Part shown: positions 8,195-17,308 of the stretch, one piece after another
How positions within the stretch are numbered: position 1 is the first letter of the stretch
Layout: every line of letters starts with the position of its first letter
From: RGIG2041 sp045578865
GTDB lineage: Bacteria > Bacillota > Clostridia > UBA1381 > UMGS1253
Direction of reading: 5' to 3'
Length of the DNA: 64,000 nt
Assembly: GCA_045578865.1 (NCBI GenBank)
Contig: JAZNLB010000025.1
Span: 1 to 64,000, forward strand
Program-made: the position numbers and the translations under genes
Notes under the pieces: generated by a model
Seen by the model: the letters and a program-made list of their open reading frames with translations, nothing else
Databases searched by the model: none
Told to the model about the DNA's origin: nothing

Positions 8195-9024
8195 CAGGAG
8201 AGACAAAACTGCTGGGACTGATAGGCGACCCGGTTGAGCATTCCTATTCGCCTCAAATGCATAATTACATATCTAAGGTTTATGGCTTGAATTATGCGTA
8301 CGCTGCGCTGCGTGTAAAAACGCAAAATCTTGAAGCGGCGATGCACGGCATTGCTGCGCTGAATTATGCGGGCGTGAATGTGACTGCACCGCATAAAATT
8401 GCCGTGATGCAGTATTTGGACTGGATATCTGAGGATGCAAAAAAATTCGGGTCAGTCAATACGATAAAGAACGACAACGGGAAACTTTATGGTTACAATA
8501 CGGATGCAGACGGCTTTTATTTGTCGCTTTTGGAAGGCGGCGCCGAGGTTAGAGGAAAAGATATTTTAATTTACGGTGCAGGCGGTGCAACGCGCCCGGT
8601 TTGTGTGAAGTTTTCTATGCTTGGTGCAAAGAGTGTTACGGTGCTTAATCGCACGCAGGAAAAGGCGGATGCGCTGGCGAATTTTGTAAAAGATGCGTGT
8701 GGCGGCGAAATATTGACGCACAGAGAGCATAGTCGCTACGATGTGGTCATCAATACAACGCCGGTGGGGATGTCTCCGCAGACAGATGCTTGTCCGACGA
8801 ACGATTTTTCCTATGTGGATTCAAATACAGTGGCAGCGGATATGATTTACAATCCGGCACAGACATTGTTTTTGAAAAAAATGAAGGAAAACGGAGCGGC
8901 AGCGTGTATAAACGGTCTCGGAATGTTAATATTTCAGGGCATTGTTGCATATGAAATATTTACGGACACAAAAATTGACAGGTCCATATATAAAGATATA
9001 AAAAGAGAGGTATTCGGTTTATGA
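8182..9024 (+). CDS. aroE: shikimate dehydrogenase
   Basis: Reduces 3-dehydroshikimate to shikimate with NADPH in the chorismate pathway. In the 280-residue product the substrate-binding SYSP (21-24), catalytic K72 in APHK, D108 in NTDADG and the nucleotide loop GAGGAT (132-137) are all present, and the C-terminus has GLGMLIFQG. The start ATG 8182 lies inside the end of yqeG with AAGAGG ahead; its stop overlaps aroK by four bases (ATGA), a sign of translational coupling. Confidence 0.95.
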   Translation: MQEITGETKLLGLIGDPVEHSYSPQMHNYISKVYGLNYAYAALRVKTQNLEAAMHGIAALNYAGVNVTAPHKIAVMQYLDWISEDAKKFGSVNTIKNDNGKLYGYNTDADGFYLSLLEGGAEVRGKDILIYGAGGATRPVCVKFSMLGAKSVTVLNRTQEKADALANFVKDACGGEILTHREHSRYDVVINTTPVGMSPQTDACPTNDFSYVDSNTVAADMIYNPAQTLFLKKMKENGAAACINGLGMLIFQGIVAYEIFTDTKIDRSIYKDIKREVFGL

Positions 9025-9524
9025 AAAACCTGGTTTTAATCGGTTTTATGGGAACCGGAAAGTCTACTGTCGGAAAAATTTTAGCAAAAAAACTCGGCTA
9101 TCGTTTCGTTGATACGGACACGGAAATTGAGAACAGAGAGCAAAAGAGCATCACACAGATTTTTGAAACTTGTGGAGAAGAAGGTTTTAGAGATATTGAG
9201 AGTGCCGTGATTTTAAAATTGGCACAAAAAAGAAACACGGTGATTGCCACAGGTGGCGGAGCAGTTTTGCGAAAGGAAAACATGGATGCGCTTCGCAACA
9301 ATGGCGTTGTGATTTTACTTCGTGCTAGTATAGAAACGATTGTGCAGCGTGTGGCAGACAACGACAGGCGTCCGCTTGCAAAGGGGAAAAACAAAGAGGA
9401 ATTGAAAGAAAGGCTGCTTTCTAGGCAAGCTTACTATGAAAATCACGATTTTGCATTTGATGTTGAGAATTTAAGTCCGATGCAGATTGCGGACAGAATA
9501 ATAGATATATATAAAAAGTTGTAA
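9021..9524 (+). CDS. aroK: shikimate kinase
   Basis: Phosphorylates shikimate at the 3-position. The 167-residue P-loop kinase has Walker A GFMGTGKST (8-16), the shikimate-binding acidic residues in VDTDTEIE, an FRDIES segment and GGGAVLR. Length is normal. It is coupled to aroE through a four-base overlap and followed by aroQ after 17 bases. Confidence 0.95.
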   Translation: MKNLVLIGFMGTGKSTVGKILAKKLGYRFVDTDTEIENREQKSITQIFETCGEEGFRDIESAVILKLAQKRNTVIATGGGAVLRKENMDALRNNGVVILLRASIETIVQRVADNDRRPLAKGKNKEELKERLLSRQAYYENHDFAFDVENLSPMQIADRIIDIYKKL

Positions 9525-9541
9525 TATGGGGGATGCAGAAG

Positions 9542-9967
9542 ATGAAAATTTTAATTATCAACGGTCCGAATTTAAACATGCTCGGTGTGCGTGAACCGGA
9601 GGTGTACGGCAAGGAGACGCTTGCCGACATAAAAGCCTATATTGAAAAAATGTGCCCGCAGGCAGAAATTGTGTTCTTTCAAAGCAACTGCGAAGGTGAA
9701 ATTATTGATGCAATTCATAGGGCGCATACAGAATATGAGGGCATTGTCATTAATCCGGGCGCATACACGCATTACAGTTATGCGATTGCCGATGCATTGT
9801 CGAGCGTACAGACGCCTGCGATAGAAGTGCATTTGTCCAATATTCATAAACGCGAAGGTTTCCGCCATACCTGTGTAACGGCGGCATCGTGTGTCGGTCA
9901 AATTTGCGGTCTTGGCAAATACGGCTATGTATTGGCGGTGCAGGCGCTGTCGGAGGCGAATAAATGA
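9542..9967 (+). CDS. aroQ: 3-dehydroquinate dehydratase, type II
   Basis: Dehydrates 3-dehydroquinate to 3-dehydroshikimate; a small dodecameric enzyme. The 141-residue sequence has NGPNLNMLGVREP, the catalytic tyrosine in VYG, NPGAYTHYS and the histidine in EVHLSNIHKREGFR. ATG 9542 is chosen (nine bases after GGGGG, and the residue at which homologues begin), not the ATG at 9533, which abuts the ribosome binding site. Ends in a four-base overlap with the next gene. Confidence 0.93.
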   Translation: MKILIINGPNLNMLGVREPEVYGKETLADIKAYIEKMCPQAEIVFFQSNCEGEIIDAIHRAHTEYEGIVINPGAYTHYSYAIADALSSVQTPAIEVHLSNIHKREGFRHTCVTAASCVGQICGLGKYGYVLAVQALSEANK

Positions 9968-11004
9968 ACGGCAGAATACAGGCGCTGACGAAATCGCTTT
10001 CCAAAACCGAAGCCTACTATATTACGGACGAAAAGTGTGTGCGTTATTATAGCGGATTTGCAGGCGAGGGCACTTTGCTTGTTTCGCCGGACGCGTGCGT
10101 TTTGTTTACAGATTCACGCTATACGGAAGCTGCGGGCAAGCAAACAGATGCACAGGTTTATGATACTGCCGGAGGGCTTAAAAATGGTATTCCGTCGGGA
10201 ATAGAACGCATTATGATTTGTGAGCAACATATTACACTTGCACAGCATAATCATTTAAAAACACTTTTGCCTGAGATTGAATTTGCGCCAGACGCCGGCG
10301 TGATTTTGCAGTCGCGAATTATTAAGGAAAAGGCTGAACTTGCTGCAATAAAAAAGGCATCGTCCATTGCAGAGTTTGCGTACGAAAATCTTTTAAACCA
10401 TGTACGCGTCGGTGTGACAGAAAATGAGTTGGCAATGGAGTTTGAATGGATGTGCCGGAAAAGCGGTGCGGAAGGTTTGAGCTTTGATATGATTGTTGCA
10501 AGCGGACCAAACTCGTCTATGCCACATGCAACCACAACGGACAGAGCACTTGTGCGAGGGGATTTTATCACATTTGATTTTGGCTGCGTGTATGACGGCT
10601 ATTGCTCGGATATGACACGCACCGTAGCGCTTGGGTGCTGCTCGGACGCACAGCGCGAGGTTTATGATATTGTGCTTTCCGCGCAGCTTGCAGGACTTGC
10701 GGCGGTAAAAGCAGGCGCATCGTGTTCAAGTGTAGATGCTTCGGCGCGCAATGTGATTGCTGCAGCTGGCTATGGAGAAAATTTTGGCCACGCACTCGGA
10801 CATGGTGTGGGCTTGGATATACACGAGATGCCGAATTTGTCACCAAAATCCAACATAATCTTACAAGATGGCATGGTGGTTACGGTAGAACCGGGCATCT
10901 ATTTGCCGGGTGAATTTGGGGTGCGGATAGAGGATTTGGTAGTTGTAAACGGATTTGAATGTGAAATTCTTACAAAAAATAGCAAAGAATTGCGTATAAT
11001 TTAA
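9964..11004 (+). CDS. M24 aminopeptidase P-type peptidase (Xaa-Pro)
   Basis: A cytoplasmic metallopeptidase that likely removes residues ahead of proline. The 346-residue protein has a creatinase-like N-domain (1-120) and a pita-bread catalytic domain with two-metal ligands in DFGCVYDGYCSDMTR, the histidine in GHALGHGVGLDIHE, VEPGIY and RIEDL. In Clostridia and Bacilli this gene (often pepQ or ypdF/yqhT) commonly sits between aroQ and efp, exactly as here. It is coupled to aroQ by a four-base overlap. Confidence 0.92.
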   Translation: MNGRIQALTKSLSKTEAYYITDEKCVRYYSGFAGEGTLLVSPDACVLFTDSRYTEAAGKQTDAQVYDTAGGLKNGIPSGIERIMICEQHITLAQHNHLKTLLPEIEFAPDAGVILQSRIIKEKAELAAIKKASSIAEFAYENLLNHVRVGVTENELAMEFEWMCRKSGAEGLSFDMIVASGPNSSMPHATTTDRALVRGDFITFDFGCVYDGYCSDMTRTVALGCCSDAQREVYDIVLSAQLAGLAAVKAGASCSSVDASARNVIAAAGYGENFGHALGHGVGLDIHEMPNLSPKSNIILQDGMVVTVEPGIYLPGEFGVRIEDLVVVNGFECEILTKNSKELRII

Positions 11005-11012
11005 AAAAAGAC

Positions 11013-11041
11013 TTGTATTTTTTTGAGTTTTAATATACAAT
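11013..11041 (+). promoter_or_regulatory. sigma-A promoter of efp
   Basis: TTGTAT (11013-11018), 17 bases, TACAAT (11036-11041), in the gap between the peptidase gene and efp. Confidence 0.5.
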
Positions 11042-11076
11042 ATGTTAGGATAAATTAGCATTTGGAGGTAAGATAT

Positions 11077-11634
11077 ATGATTTCAGCAGGTGATTTTAGA
11101 AACGGTGTAACTTTTGAAGAAAACGGTAATGTTTTCCAGGTTGTAGAATTTCAGCATGTAAAGCCGGGTAAGGGCGCAGCGTTCGTAAGAACGAAGCTTA
11201 AGAATGTAATTACCGGCGGCGTAGTGGAAAAGACTTACAGACCGACAGAAAAAATGCCGAAGGCACACATTGAGCGCAAGGATTATGAGTATTCCTACTC
11301 GGATGGCGATTTGTACTATTTCATGGATCAGGAAAGTTTTGAACTTATGCCGCTTTCCGCAGATCAACTTGGCGATGCGCTTAAATTCGTTACTGAGAAT
11401 ATGCCGGTTAAGGTACTCAGTTATAAGGGTAATGTATTCGGTGTAGAACCGCCGACATTCGTAGAGCTAGATGTTATTGAAACAGAACCGGGCGTAAAGG
11501 GTGATACAGCTACAAATGTAACCAAGCCGGCTACTGTGGAAACAGGTGCTACGATTTTTGTACCGCTGTTTGTAAACCAGGGCGACAGGATCAGAATTGA
11601 TACACGCACCGGGGAGTATATGGAACGCGTATAA
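11077..11634 (+). CDS. efp: elongation factor P
   Basis: Binds the ribosome E site and relieves stalling at polyproline. The 185-residue protein consists of three beta-barrel domains: a KOW-like N-domain with the loop VKPGKGAAF whose lysine sits at the tip, and an OB-fold C-terminus ending RIDTRTGEYMERV. The ATG at 11077 follows TTGGAGGTAAG; an in-frame TTG at 11062 precedes the ribosome binding site and is rejected. No EarP or EpmA gene is nearby. Confidence 0.97.
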   Translation: MISAGDFRNGVTFEENGNVFQVVEFQHVKPGKGAAFVRTKLKNVITGGVVEKTYRPTEKMPKAHIERKDYEYSYSDGDLYYFMDQESFELMPLSADQLGDALKFVTENMPVKVLSYKGNVFGVEPPTFVELDVIETEPGVKGDTATNVTKPATVETGATIFVPLFVNQGDRIRIDTRTGEYMERV

Positions 11635-11707
11635 TGGAAATAATAAACTTTGCGGTTTGAAACCGTTAAAGAAATGGCCGCTATCCGCGGCAGAAACGGA
11701 GATAAAT

Positions 11708-12142
11708 ATGGAGAATATTGTAAAGAAAGTTGCATACTTGCAGGGTCTTGTTGACGGTTTGGAAATCAGTGATAAGACGGATGAAGGAAAAGTGCTTCTC
11801 AAGATTGTTGAACTTTTGGACGATATGGCTGAAGCGATTGATGAATTGGCTGCAGAGCAGGAAGAACTCATGGAGCAAGTAGATGAAATTGATGAAGATC
11901 TTGCGGCAGTAGAAGATGACCTCTATGATGATGACTGTGATTGCGACGATTGCGATTGCGATTGCGATGATGACATGGAGTATTATGAAATCGAATGCCC
12001 GAGCTGCAAGGAAATCATTTACCTCGACGAGGATATTTTCGATACGGATGCACCGATTGAGTGCCCGAACTGCGGTCAGGAAATCGAACTCGATTTTGAC
12101 TGTGATTGCGAGGATTGCGATTGCGGTTGCGACGAAGAGTAA
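11708..12142 (+). CDS. CD1247-type acidic protein with Cys/Asp-rich segments
   Basis: A 144-residue acidic protein. Residues 1-70 are a coiled-coil-like helical part (VAYLQGLVDGLEISD, then Glu/Asp-rich heptads). Two CxxC pairs, ECPSCKE and ECPNCGQ, bracket a YLDEDIF segment and form a zinc-ribbon-like unit. This layout matches the CD1247 N-terminal family found next to efp in Clostridia; function is unknown. Unusual are two Asp/Cys runs, one between the coiled coil and the ribbon and one at the C-terminus, coded by repeated GATTGC units. Start ATG 11708 follows CGGAGA. A strong terminator closes the efp unit. Confidence 0.8.
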   Translation: MENIVKKVAYLQGLVDGLEISDKTDEGKVLLKIVELLDDMAEAIDELAAEQEELMEQVDEIDEDLAAVEDDLYDDDCDCDDCDCDCDDDMEYYEIECPSCKEIIYLDEDIFDTDAPIECPNCGQEIELDFDCDCEDCDCGCDEE

Positions 12143-12154
12143 GTTAAAAATTAT

Positions 12155-12187
12155 AAAACCCCTTATCTGTGAGGATAAGGGGTTTTT
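12155..12187 (+). terminator. terminator of the efp unit
   Basis: ACCCCTTATC pairs with GATAAGGGGT around TGTGAG, followed by TTTTT. Confidence 0.9.
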
Positions 12188-12261
12188 GGTTGTTTGTATT
12201 CTTTTTGGATTGCGCCCATAAATTTTATAAAATAATCCTATCAAATTACAATAGTGTTTCT

Positions 12262-12300
12262 AAAAAATGAGTGAAAGCACGACACTTTCACTCATTTTTT
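12262..12300. terminator. bidirectional terminator next to tRNA-Arg
   Basis: A 16-bp stem (12262-12277 with 12285-12300), loop CACGACA, with A-run and T-run on either side. It ends the minus-strand tRNA transcript directly at the CCA. Confidence 0.88.
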
Positions 12301-12377
12301 TGGTACGCCTGATGCGATTCGAACGCACGACCTCCAGAGTCGGAGTCTGACACTCTATCCAGCTGAGCTACAGGCGC
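12301..12377 (-). tRNA. tRNA-Arg (anticodon CCG)
   Basis: On the minus strand the acceptor GCGCCTG pairs with CAGGCGT, followed by A and encoded CCA. The D-arm is GCTCAGCTGGATAGAGT, the anticodon arm TCAGA-CTCCGAC-TCTGG gives anticodon CCG, and the T-arm contains GTTCGAATC. It reads the codon CGG. Confidence 0.97.
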
Positions 12378-12394
12378 ATAAATATGCGATAATA

Positions 12395-12423
12395 AGTTTA
12401 CAGCTTTTTATATGTTTTGTCAA
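12395..12423 (-). promoter_or_regulatory. promoter of tRNA-Arg
   Basis: On the minus strand: TTGACA (12423-12418), 17 bases, TAAACT (12400-12395), 18 bases ahead of the mature 5' end. Confidence 0.65.
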
Positions 12424-12486
12424 GAGAATTGTAGGGAAAACAGTAAAACAAACCGCTGAAAATGACAATAAAATGTATCAATTCGT

Positions 12487-12515
12487 TTGACTTGTGTTAA
12501 TAAATATGGTATGAT
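12487..12515 (+). promoter_or_regulatory. promoter of the yybS-gdpP-rplI-dnaB operon
   Basis: TTGACT (12487-12492), 17 bases, TATGAT (12510-12515) with TGG in front (extended -10). Confidence 0.75.
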
Positions 12516-12575
12516 AAATATAATTATAATTTAGTATGGGTTTTTGTGCCGTTTTAAAAAAAGGATGTGATGGCA

Positions 12576-13484
12576 TTGGAACAAAATAAGCGTGTGACGC
12601 GCGGTGAAATTGCGCTGACCTATATAGCATTGATAGCTTTGAGCTTCACGGCGTTGACCGTTGGATTTTATGCATTCATTTTTTCGTTGTTTGTGCCTGT
12701 ATTGCTTGGTTACACACTGGTGCGTGCCGGTTTAAGGCATGCGCTTTTGCAGGCAGGACTGTTTGTTTTGTTTTTCAGTTTTATGCACGAAGGGTTTTAT
12801 GTGCCAGTATTTGTGCCGCTGTTTTCCGGTATTGCTGCTGGAATGTGTGTGTGCAGACGCAAATCAATATTGTATACGGTTTCGATGACCACAATCATGA
12901 TGCTTGCGGCAGAAGTTATTTTATATTTTCTGGATGCGTTTCGTGCAGATTCTCAGTTGCATTTTGCACAGGGATTTGCTGAGCAAAGTGCTCAGATGAT
13001 TCAGCAACTCGGTTTCGGGGCAAGAGAGAGCGCACTGCTGTTGGAAATGTTGCAGGTATACATGCCTGCGATATTGCTAATGTCTTTGGCGGCTCAAGCA
13101 TATGGGATTTTATTCTTCCTGCGAATATTCATTCGTAAAAAAGAACCTGAGCTTGCAGCGCGCTATCCGCGCTTTCGTGATTTGTATGTGTCGCGCGGTT
13201 GTATGTTTGTTTGGATATTGGCATGGATAATTGGCCTGTTGGGTGACGGCGTATTTGCAACCGCGATGGCGAACCTGGCGGTGATACTGAGTAGTTATAT
13301 TATTATTTGCGGCTTCGCAGTTATGGTGTTTTTTATATTGCGTGTTCGCTCAACGCTTGTTCGGATTTTGTTTATTTTAGCGATTCTGTGGATGTTTTCG
13401 TTTTTAGCGCCGATTGCGTTTATAGTCGGCACATTGGATAGAACCTTTCATTTTCGTACAAGAAAGAGAGGCAATGAGGAATGA
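12576..13484 (+). CDS. yybS: YybS-like membrane protein (DUF2232)
   Basis: A 302-residue integral membrane protein with about eight hydrophobic segments and a basic C-terminus. Sequence and position ahead of gdpP-rplI-dnaB match YybS (DUF2232). Its role is unknown; some relatives resemble ECF-type substrate-binding membrane proteins. The start is uncertain: AAAGGATGTGAT (12560-12571) matches the anti-Shine-Dalgarno stretch with one mismatch and best fits the TTG at 12576, while the ATG at 12570 overlaps it. Its end overlaps gdpP by four bases. Confidence 0.85.
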   Translation: MEQNKRVTRGEIALTYIALIALSFTALTVGFYAFIFSLFVPVLLGYTLVRAGLRHALLQAGLFVLFFSFMHEGFYVPVFVPLFSGIAAGMCVCRRKSILYTVSMTTIMMLAAEVILYFLDAFRADSQLHFAQGFAEQSAQMIQQLGFGARESALLLEMLQVYMPAILLMSLAAQAYGILFFLRIFIRKKEPELAARYPRFRDLYVSRGCMFVWILAWIIGLLGDGVFATAMANLAVILSSYIIICGFAVMVFFILRVRSTLVRILFILAILWMFSFLAPIAFIVGTLDRTFHFRTRKRGNEE

Positions 13485-15484
13485 AAAGCAAATACTTTTT
13501 GAGGAGACTCAACGGAGCAACGAGCGTGGCACAGTGGTGCGTTCTGATATGTGCGGTGCTTACATTTATTGCAAGTCCTGCACAGTATGGACTTGCGATT
13601 GCTGAAGCAATTTTATTTTTAGTGCTGGTATGCTTAAATTTTTTGGAAAAGAAATATCGTGCGCGTGATGTTGCGGACTATGCAGAAAAGCTCAGTGAGC
13701 ACATGGACTCCGCGACAAAAGACTCTCTTGTTAATTTTCCGTTTCCCATGGTGGTTACCCAGCTCGACGGTAAGGTGTCGTGGTATAATCAGGGATTTGC
13801 TAAAATTGTTTCGGGCGAATCTTTGTTTGAAAGATACATCATGGAAATCGTGGAGGACCTCAAATGGAGTGATGTGCTGCGTATGCGGGAGGGCATTACG
13901 CTCGATGTTACCTATAACGGCAATGAATACAGCGTTTCTGGCAACATCATTAAGCCGGACCGTAAACATGAAAATGATTATCTTGTTTTACTTTACTGGC
14001 TCGATGTTACACAGACGAATACACTTAAACGAAAATATTTAGATGAAAAAACGGATGTTGCCGTGATTATGTTTGACAATTACGATGACATTTTAAACAA
14101 TATGGAGGATACGGCAAAGCCGCAGCTGATTTCTGCATTTGACCGCAAGGTAAATGATTGGGTTTCAGGCATTTCCGGTATTTTGAAAAAAACGGAGCGT
14201 GATCGCTATCTGTTTTTGTTTGAACATCGTTATCTTCAAAAGCTGATTGACCGTAAATTTGAAATTTTGGAGCAGGTGCGTGAACTCAACGAGGGAAATA
14301 AAGTGCCCGCAACAGTCAGCATCGGTATCGGCACCGGCGCAGAAAATCTCACGGCAAACGATGCTTATGCGCGTATGGCGCTGGATATGGCACTTGGTCG
14401 CGGTGGTGACCAGGCGGTTATCAAAGATGAGGCACAGTTTAAGTTTTTCGGCGGAACGACAAAGGAACACGAAAAGAGTACGCGTGTAAAATCTAGAGTT
14501 ATAGCCTATGCACTTTGTCAGTTAATCGAAAATAAACAGCGCATTGTTTTAATGGGGCACAGGATGCCGGACTTTGATGTCGTTGGCGCTGCCATTGGTT
14601 TATCCCGTGTGGCAAAGAATAGAAGGAAGCCTGTATATGTTGTGTGCGGTGAACATGGACACGGGGTCGAAAGTGTATTGGAAATGATGCGTAAACAGGA
14701 AGATTGCGAAGGTATGTTTGTATTGCCGCAAGACGCAGATGCACTTGTGGATGAAAATACACTTCTCATCATTGTCGATACACACAGACCGAGCAGAACA
14801 GAAAATGAGGCATTGCTTTCAAAAGCCGGCGAAATTGTTTTGATTGACCATCACCGCAGAAGTACCGAATTTATTGAAAACTGCTCTTTGGTATATCATG
14901 AACCGTATGCGTCATCTACTTCGGAGATGGTAGCGGAACTTTTGCAATATACAGATAGCCGCGTGAAACTTACCAAGGCGGAGGCAGAGGCAATTTATGC
15001 AGGTATTTGTCTGGATACGAAGCATTTTACATTTAAAACAGGTGTTCGCACCTTTGATGCAGCATCATTTTTACGAAAACACGGTGTAGACACTGTTGCG
15101 GTTAAAAAAATGTTTCAGTCGGATTTGCAACAATATAACAGCCGCAATACGATCATCAGCCGTATGGAGATGGTATATGACAATGTTGCCGTTTCTGTAT
15201 GCGAGGAAGAAATGGAAAATGTTAATATTTTAGCGGCACAGGCTGCTGATGAAATGCTCAATTTAGACGGCGTAGAATGTTCGTTTGCCATTGTGCGTAT
15301 AGAGGACACAACCTTTATCAGCGGTCGCTCTTGGGGACAAATCAATGTGCAGGTTATTTTGGAAAAACTCGGTGGCGGAGGACATTTGACTGTTGCCGGT
15401 GCACAACTTGAGCAGACACCACAAGAGGCCAAGAAAATGCTGGTAGAGGCGTTGGAGTCTTATTTTAGCGAACAAAGCAAATAA
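13481..15484 (+). CDS. gdpP: cyclic-di-AMP phosphodiesterase
   Basis: Membrane-bound enzyme that hydrolyses c-di-AMP to pApA. Of 667 residues, two membrane segments (about 16-55) come first, then a degenerate PAS domain (about 85-170), a degenerate GGDEF domain (about 180-310) with RDRYLFLFEH and SIGIGTG in place of GGDEF, and a DHH-DHHA1 module from about 345. The metal site is visible as GHRMPDFDVVG, VDTH, DHHRR and GICLDTKHF; GGGGHLTVAGA belongs to DHHA1. Organisation and neighbours (yybS, rplI, dnaB) are the canonical ones. Confidence 0.96.
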   Translation: MKSKYFLRRLNGATSVAQWCVLICAVLTFIASPAQYGLAIAEAILFLVLVCLNFLEKKYRARDVADYAEKLSEHMDSATKDSLVNFPFPMVVTQLDGKVSWYNQGFAKIVSGESLFERYIMEIVEDLKWSDVLRMREGITLDVTYNGNEYSVSGNIIKPDRKHENDYLVLLYWLDVTQTNTLKRKYLDEKTDVAVIMFDNYDDILNNMEDTAKPQLISAFDRKVNDWVSGISGILKKTERDRYLFLFEHRYLQKLIDRKFEILEQVRELNEGNKVPATVSIGIGTGAENLTANDAYARMALDMALGRGGDQAVIKDEAQFKFFGGTTKEHEKSTRVKSRVIAYALCQLIENKQRIVLMGHRMPDFDVVGAAIGLSRVAKNRRKPVYVVCGEHGHGVESVLEMMRKQEDCEGMFVLPQDADALVDENTLLIIVDTHRPSRTENEALLSKAGEIVLIDHHRRSTEFIENCSLVYHEPYASSTSEMVAELLQYTDSRVKLTKAEAEAIYAGICLDTKHFTFKTGVRTFDAASFLRKHGVDTVAVKKMFQSDLQQYNSRNTIISRMEMVYDNVAVSVCEEEMENVNILAAQAADEMLNLDGVECSFAIVRIEDTTFISGRSWGQINVQVILEKLGGGGHLTVAGAQLEQTPQEAKKMLVEALESYFSEQSK

Positions 15485-15505
15485 GGAATATCGGAGGGGC
15501 GCAAG

Positions 15506-15952
15506 ATGAAAGTAATTTTTTTACAAGATGTAAAAGGTCAAGGCAAGAAAGGCGAAATCAAGGAAGTGTCGGACGGATATGCCCGCAACTTTCTTTTGGG
15601 GCGCAAATTGGCGATTGAGGCGACCAATAGTAATTTAAATGATATTCGTGGTAAAAAAGAAGCGGATGTGTTCCATAAAGGGCAGGAACTGGAACAGGCA
15701 AAATCGCTCAAAGAAAAAATCGACGGCATGAGCGTTAAACTGACTGCAAAAGCCGGAGAGAACGGCAAACTTTTTGGCTCGATAACAAATAAAGATGTTG
15801 CACAAGCGCTGAAAATGCAGCAACATATTGTGATAGACAAGAAAAAAATCTATATGCCGGATGGCATTAAGCAAGTGGGAACTATGCAGGTGGAAGTGCG
15901 TATTTACCCTGAGGTAGTTGCTACATTAAAAGTGGTTGTAGTTGCACAGTAA
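15506..15952 (+). CDS. rplI: 50S ribosomal protein L9
   Basis: A 148-residue L9 with the N-terminal signature DVKGQGKKGEIKEVSDGYARNFLL, the long connecting helix and the C-terminal domain (AGENGKLFGSITNKDV). AGGGGCGCAAG type site ahead of ATG 15506; it lies 21 bases after gdpP and 12 before dnaB. Confidence 0.97.
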   Translation: MKVIFLQDVKGQGKKGEIKEVSDGYARNFLLGRKLAIEATNSNLNDIRGKKEADVFHKGQELEQAKSLKEKIDGMSVKLTAKAGENGKLFGSITNKDVAQALKMQQHIVIDKKKIYMPDGIKQVGTMQVEVRIYPEVVATLKVVVVAQ

Positions 15953-15964
15953 GAGGGATGAATT

Positions 15965-17308
15965 ATGGATTTAGCAGGTAGAACAATGCCTTATAGCATG
16001 GAGGCGGAGCAATCCGTCCTCGGTGCGATTTTAATCGACAGAAACTGTATTGCGGTTGCAAGTGAAATTATCCGTGCAGATGATTTTTACTTTGAGCATA
16101 ATCGTGTGATTTTTGCTACAATGCAGGATTTGTTTAATGTGAATATGCCGATAGACTTGGTTACGGTTACGGATGCGCTAAAGAAAAACGGTCAACTGGA
16201 AGCTATTGGCGGTATTGCGTATTTATCCAATATGGCGGCGAGTGTGCCTACGGTTACCAATGTGGTGCAGTATGCACAGATTGTATCTGAAAAGGCATTG
16301 TTACGCCGTTTGATTGGAGCAGGCGAAAATATTGTAAATATGGGCTATGAGGCGGCAAGTGAGGCTTCTTTCATTTTAGAGCAGTCGGAAAAGCAAATTT
16401 TTGACATTCTGCAAGGCAAAGACTCCAAAAGCGTCGTTCCGATTCGCGAATTGCTGGGTGACAGTTTTAAAATGATGCAGGAAATAGCAGCAAAGAAGGG
16501 TAAAGTAACCGGTGTGCCTACCGGATTTGCATACTTAGACCAGATGACATCGGGTTTGCAGAAAACGGACCTTGTTTTAATTGCTGCAAGACCTGCGATG
16601 GGTAAAACGAGTTTTGCCCTTAATATCGCACAAAATGCGGCAATACGAAACAATATCACAACGGCGATATTCAATTTGGAAATGTCTAAAGAGCAGCTTA
16701 CAAACCGTATTATCTGTTCGGAAGCCTATGTCAGCGGATCGAAACTTAAGGATGGCACATTGGATGCGAACGACTGGATGAACATTGGTGAACATTTGGC
16801 AACACTAGAAAAGGCACCGATTTTTATTGATGATACATCTACGGTAACGGTTGCGGAAATCAGAGCGAAGTGTCGCAGATTAAAACAACAGCACAACCTC
16901 GGTTTGGTTATAATCGATTACTTGCAGTTGATGCAAAGCGGCTCTAAATCGGACAACCGTCAAAACGAGGTTGCGGATATCTCTCGTTCGCTTAAAATTC
17001 TGGCAAAGGAAATCGAAGTGCCGATTATTTGTCTTTCGCAGTTGTCGCGCGGTCCGGAGAGTAGAACGAACAAGCGACCGATGCTTTCTGACCTTCGTGA
17101 ATCCGGCGCAATTGAGCAGGATGCGGATATTGTAATGTTTTTATACAGAGATGAGTACTACAACAAAGACACGCAGGATAAAAATATTGCTGAGTGTATT
17201 GTTGCAAAGCATAGAAACGGTGAGACCGGTACAATTCGTTTGTATTGGGATGGTGCACATACAAAGTTTATGCACTGTGATGATCAACGCAGCGGTGAGG
17301 AAATTTGA
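15965..17308 (+). CDS. dnaB: replicative DNA helicase
   Basis: Hexameric 5'-3' helicase at the replication fork (DnaC in Bacillus naming). The 447-residue protein has the N-terminal primase-binding domain (PYSMEAEQSVLGA onwards), a linker helix, and the RecA-like domain with Walker A ARPAMGKTS (208-216), Walker B LVIIDYLQLM and the arginine-finger region GAIEQDADIVMFLYR. It contains no intein. tilS begins on its stop codon. Confidence 0.97.
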   Translation: MDLAGRTMPYSMEAEQSVLGAILIDRNCIAVASEIIRADDFYFEHNRVIFATMQDLFNVNMPIDLVTVTDALKKNGQLEAIGGIAYLSNMAASVPTVTNVVQYAQIVSEKALLRRLIGAGENIVNMGYEAASEASFILEQSEKQIFDILQGKDSKSVVPIRELLGDSFKMMQEIAAKKGKVTGVPTGFAYLDQMTSGLQKTDLVLIAARPAMGKTSFALNIAQNAAIRNNITTAIFNLEMSKEQLTNRIICSEAYVSGSKLKDGTLDANDWMNIGEHLATLEKAPIFIDDTSTVTVAEIRAKCRRLKQQHNLGLVIIDYLQLMQSGSKSDNRQNEVADISRSLKILAKEIEVPIICLSQLSRGPESRTNKRPMLSDLRESGAIEQDADIVMFLYRDEYYNKDTQDKNIAECIVAKHRNGETGTIRLYWDGAHTKFMHCDDQRSGEEI

